From NCBI GenBank assembly GCA_005883085.1, contig VBAY01000047.1, positions 1 through 40,588 of the forward strand: DNA of 40,588 bases. The letters are read 5' to 3'. Position 1 is the first letter of the stretch; each line of letters starts with the position of its first letter. The translations under genes were made by a program, and so were the position numbers. Positions 38,801 to 40,588 of this stretch are shown piece after piece. Source of the stretch: Candidatus Bathyarchaeota archaeon (lineage in GTDB: Archaea > Thermoproteota > Bathyarchaeia > 40CM-2-53-6). The notes under the pieces are model-generated. The model had not been told where the DNA came from. It was given only the letters and a program-made list of their open reading frames with translations, and made no database searches.

Positions 38801-40588
38801 AGAAGCACCAGCAAGTATCTGTGTTGGTGATACCGCGCCTGCTGCAATCGTAAAGTCGACAACATGGAAGAGGATCGTCGCGGTGGTGTGGCTTAGGGTT
38901 CCATCAGTTCCAGTTACCGTTACGGTATAGTCGGCCGCGTTAGCGGCGCTGCAGCTGAGAGTCGCGGTCTGAGGCGATGTACCGAATGTCACACTCGCTG
39001 GAAGGGTGCAGGTTAGGCCTGCGGGTGTGGATGCAGATACTGCTAGGTTGACCGTACCAGTCAAGCCGTTCAACGCAGTTACAGTAATAGTTGACGTGCC
39101 TGAGGATCCTGCGAGAATCTGGGCCGGAGATACTGCTCCAGCAGCGATGCTGAAGTCTACAACATGGAAGAGGATCGTTGCTGTCGTATGACTGAGGGTC
39201 GCGTCTGTTCCCGTAACGGTTACGGTATAATCGGCCGCTGCTGCGGCGCTGCAGGATAATGTCGCTGTCTGTGGGGATGTTCCGAATGTTACGCTGGCAG
39301 GTAGAGTGCATGTCAAGCCAGCAGGGGTGGATGCTGATACCGCGAGATTGACCGTTCCGGTCAGACCATTCAACGCTGTTACAGTAATAGTTGACGTGCC
39401 TGAAGAGCCCGCTAGTATCTGAGTTGGTGATACTGCCCCGGCTGCGATCGTGAAGTCAACTACATGGAAGAGAATTGCTGCGGTCGTCTTAGTGCGAGCT
39501 CCATCTGTACCGGTGACAGTTACCGTGTAGTCGCCCGCGGTCGCCGCGCTACAGGATAGTGTAGCAGTCTGAGGCGAAGTGCCGAAGGTCACGTTGGGTA
39601 CGGTGCACGTTAGACCTGCAGGAGTGGAGGCAGAAGCCGCGAGGCTTACAGTTCCGGTCAATCCATTGACGGCTGTGACCGTGATCGTGGATGTTCCAGA
39701 TGCTCCAGCTAGTATCTGGGCTGGGGACACGGCGCCCGCAGCGATATTGAAGTCGACTACGTGGAAGAGGATTGTCGCGGTAGTGTGGCTTAGAGTTCCG
39801 TCAGTTCCAGTTACGGTTACGGTGTAGTCAGCTGCTGCGGCTGCACTGCATGACAATGTGGCAGTCTGTGGCGATGTCCCGAATGTAACGCTGGCAGGCA
39901 AGGTGCATGTCAAGCCGGCCGGAGTAGAGACAGACACCGCAAGGTTGACCGTGCCGGTCAAGCCGTTCAACGCTGTAACAGTTATTGTCGAAGTGCCAGA
40001 AGATCCGGCCAGTATCTGGGTAGGTGATACAGCTCCGGCGGAGATGCTGAAGTCTACAACATGGAAGAGAATCGTTGCTGTCGTATGACTAAGGGTCGCG
40101 TCTGTTCCTGTAACAGTCACGGTGTAGTCGCCTGCTGCCGCTGCAGAGCAGCTCAATGTGGCAGTCTGAGGTGAAGTTCCGAAGGTAACACTTGCTGGAA
40201 GAGTGCATGTTAGTCCTGCAGGTGTGGAAACTGATACTGCGAGATTGACAGTTCCGGTCAATCCGTTCAGCGCTGTGACGGTTATTGTGGACGTTCCAGA
40301 GCTGCCCGCGAAAATCTGGGTTGGACTAACCACTCCGGCTGCAATGCTGAAGTCTACAACATGGAACAGGATCGCGGCAGTAGTGTGAGACAACGCAGCA
40401 TTGGTGCCTGTAACCGTGACAGTGTAGTCACCCGCAACCGTCGCGCTGCAGGATAGTGTCGCAGTCTGGGGCGATGTTCCGAATGTTACGCTAGGAGGTA
40501 GAGTGCAGGTTAGACCCGCAGGCGTAGACGCGGAAACCGACAGGTTCACCGTGCCCGAGTAGCCAGTCGCACCCGCTGTAACTGTGAT
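32795..40588 (-). CDS. Giant tandem Ig-like repeat surface protein (N-terminus beyond window)
   Basis: 2584-aa ORF; repeats of VDFTIAAGAVSPTQILAGASGTSTITVTAVNGLTGTVNLAVSASTPAGLTCTLPASVTFGTSPQTATLSCSAATAGDYTVTVTGTDGTLSHTTATILFHV (100 aa). The frame is open upstream of the Met into the window edge. Confidence 0.88.
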   Translation of the reverse strand: MTVTAGATGYSGTVNLSVSASTPAGLTCTLPPSVTFGTSPQTATLSCSATVAGDYTVTVTGTNAALSHTTAAILFHVVDFSIAAGVVSPTQIFAGSSGTSTITVTALNGLTGTVNLAVSVSTPAGLTCTLPASVTFGTSPQTATLSCSAAAAGDYTVTVTGTDATLSHTTATILFHVVDFSISAGAVSPTQILAGSSGTSTITVTALNGLTGTVNLAVSVSTPAGLTCTLPASVTFGTSPQTATLSCSAAAAADYTVTVTGTDGTLSHTTATILFHVVDFNIAAGAVSPAQILAGASGTSTITVTAVNGLTGTVSLAASASTPAGLTCTVPNVTFGTSPQTATLSCSAATAGDYTVTVTGTDGARTKTTAAILFHVVDFTIAAGAVSPTQILAGSSGTSTITVTALNGLTGTVNLAVSASTPAGLTCTLPASVTFGTSPQTATLSCSAAAAADYTVTVTGTDATLSHTTATILFHVVDFSIAAGAVSPAQILAGSSGTSTITVTALNGLTGTVNLAVSASTPAGLTCTLPASVTFGTSPQTATLSCSAANAADYTVTVTGTDGTLSHTTATILFHVVDFTIAAGAVSPTQILAGASGTSTITVTAVNGLTGAVGLSVSASTPAGLTCTLPASVTFGTSPQTATLSCSATAAGDYTVTVTGTDGARTHTTAAILFHVVDFTIAAGAVSPATILAGSSGTSTVTVTALNGLTGTVNLAVSASTPAGLTCTLPASVTFGTSPQTATLSCSASTAADYTVTVTGTDGTLSHTTATILFHVVDFSIAAGAVSPAQIFAGSSGTSTITVTALNGLTGTVNLAVSASTPAGLTCTLPASVTFGTSPQTATLSCSATAAGDYTVTVTGTDGTLTHTTATILFHVVDFTIAAGAVSPAQILAAASGTSTITVTAVNGLTGTVNLAVSASTPAGLTCTLPASVTFGTSPQTATLSCSAATAGDYTVTVTGTDGTLSHTTATILFHVVDFTIAAGAVSPTQILAGASGTSTITVTAVNGLTGAVNLAVSVSTPAGLTCTLPASVTFGTSPQTATLSCSAATAGDYTVTVTGSVGTRSHTTANILFHVVDFSIAAGAVSPAQIFAGSSGTSTITVTALNGLTGTVNLAVSASTPAGLTCTLPGSVTFGTSPQTATLSCTAAAAGDYTVTVTGTDGTLSHTTATILFHVVDFTIAAGAVSPAQIFAGASGTSIITVTALNGLTGTVNLAVSVSTPAGLTCTLPASVTFGTSPQTATLSCSAANAGDYTVTVTGTDGTLTHTTTTILFHVVAFTLTANPSTVSFTPPGTSTSTITANAQNGFTGSIALTITSTPPSGCTNTISPSTVTLPTPNTATLTAGSCSVTFTVTVSGTSGSLTRTVTVTFTPQADFSIAAGAVSPAQILAGSSGTSTITLTALNGFTGTVNLAVSASTPAGLTCSLAPTSVTFGTSPQTSTLSCSASAAGDYTVTATGTSGTLTHTTGTILFHVVDYTIAAGAVAPSQILAGASGTSTITVTAVNGFTGTVNLAVSASTPAGLTCTLPASVTFGTSPQTATLSCTAVAVSASTPAGLTCTLPASVTFGSSPQTATLSCSATTAGQYTVTVTGTDGTLSHTTASILFHVVDFTIAAGAVSPTQILAGSSGTSTITVTAVNGLTGTVNLAVSASTPAGLTCTLPASVTFGTSPQTATLSCSATAAGDYTVTVTGTDGTLTHTTATILFHVVDFTIAAGAVSPAQILAGASGTSTITVTAVNGLTGTVSLAVSASTPAGLTCTLPASVTFGTSPQTATLSCSAANAADYTVTVTGTDGTLSHTTASILFHVTAFTITASPTTITYTPPNTGTSTITANAQNGFTGSISLAVTSVVPAGCTATISPASVTLPTPNTATLTAGCTSAISFSVTITGTSGTLTRTVTVPVSPGADFTIAASAVTPTQILAGSSGTSTITLTALNGFTGTVNLAVSASTPAGLICSLAPTSVTFGTSPQTATLSCSATAGDYTVTVTGTSGALSHTTSAILFHVVDFTIAAGAVLPAQIFAGASGTSTITVTALNGLTGTVNLAVSASTPAGLTCTLPASVTFGTSPQTATLSCSAASAGDYTVTVTGTDGTLSHTTGTILFHVVDFTIAAGAVSPTQILAGGSGASTITVTAVNGLTGTVNLAVSASTPAGLTCTLPASVTFGTSPQTATLSCTAASAGDYTVTVTGTDGTLTHTTGTILFHVVDFTIAAGAVSPTQILVGSSGTSTVTVTAVNGLTGTVNLAVSASTPAGLTCTLPASVTFGTSPQTATLSCTASAAGDYTVTVAGTDGTLSHTTATILFHVTDFNLTSSPASITYTAPNTSTSTITANALNGFTGSISLAVTSVVPAGCTATISPASVTLPTPNTATLTAGCTSAISFSVTITGTSGTLTRTVTISVSPGGQTFTIAASAVTPSQILAGASGTSTITLTAQGGFTGTVNLSVSASTPAGLLCGLTPTSVTFGTSPQTSTLSCSAATAGDYTVTVTGTSGSITQTTFAILFHVVDFAIAAGAVSPTQILAGGSGASTITVTAVNGLTGTVNLAVSASTPAGLTCTLPASVTFGTSPQTATLSCSATTAGQYLQYQHPLRPV
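35748..35946. repeat. 199-bp block matching 32629-32827 within the array
   Basis: No difference found by eye, offset 3119. Confidence 0.88.

Larger units (their letters stand above)
31130..40588. repeat. Coding tandem repeat array, ~300-bp unit, about 30 units, two unit classes
   Basis: Recurring 'acatggaa(g/c)a(g/t)(a/g)atTg..' and 'ccgaaNgtNacNctNgc' landmarks every ~300 bp; 100-aa period in translation. Confidence 0.93.

Noticed and set aside
30733-40388. Many plus-strand ORFs of 60-185 aa across the repeat array (e.g. 31252..31809, 33198..33626)
   Set aside because: They are antisense shadows of the 300-bp coding repeat; their similarity to each other follows from the repeat, and the minus-strand frame has the coherent secreted-protein signal.
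31130-40588. Regular ~300-bp periodicity considered as CRISPR or noncoding satellite
   Set aside because: Units have no short identical repeats with unique spacers; the period is a multiple of 3 and codes for a conserved 100-aa domain.
1-40588. Transposons, integrases, restriction or phage-defence genes
   Set aside because: None of the ORFs shows transposase, integrase, nuclease-helicase or toxin-antitoxin motifs.

Overview
Archaeal chromosome segment; the archaeal assignment rests on a bulge-helix-bulge tRNA intron, a TrmB-type regulator and the fused 2-oxoacid:ferredoxin oxidoreductase. The left ~11 kb is mostly housekeeping: a partial aldehyde dehydrogenase, both OFOR subunits, a MIP channel, an Fe-S maturation set (DUF59, Mrp/NBP35, DUF1858), acylphosphatase, TrmB, and two adjacent intron-containing tRNA genes. 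The right ~29 kb is a largely minus-strand surface/uptake island. It holds a peptide/oligosaccharide ABC transporter (two ATPases, a DppC with a large insertion, a damaged DppB) and two ~860-aa substrate-binding proteins that look circularly permuted and are partly homogenised. Next come alternating cohesin-like and dockerin-containing secreted proteins, then a >3,000-aa tandem-repeat protein with 100-aa repeats running off the right edge. The best candidate for an undescribed system is the alternating cohesin/dockerin/beta-propeller cluster next to the unusual binding proteins and the giant repeat fibre. All calls come from reading the sequence and the supplied translations; no database or structure search was run.
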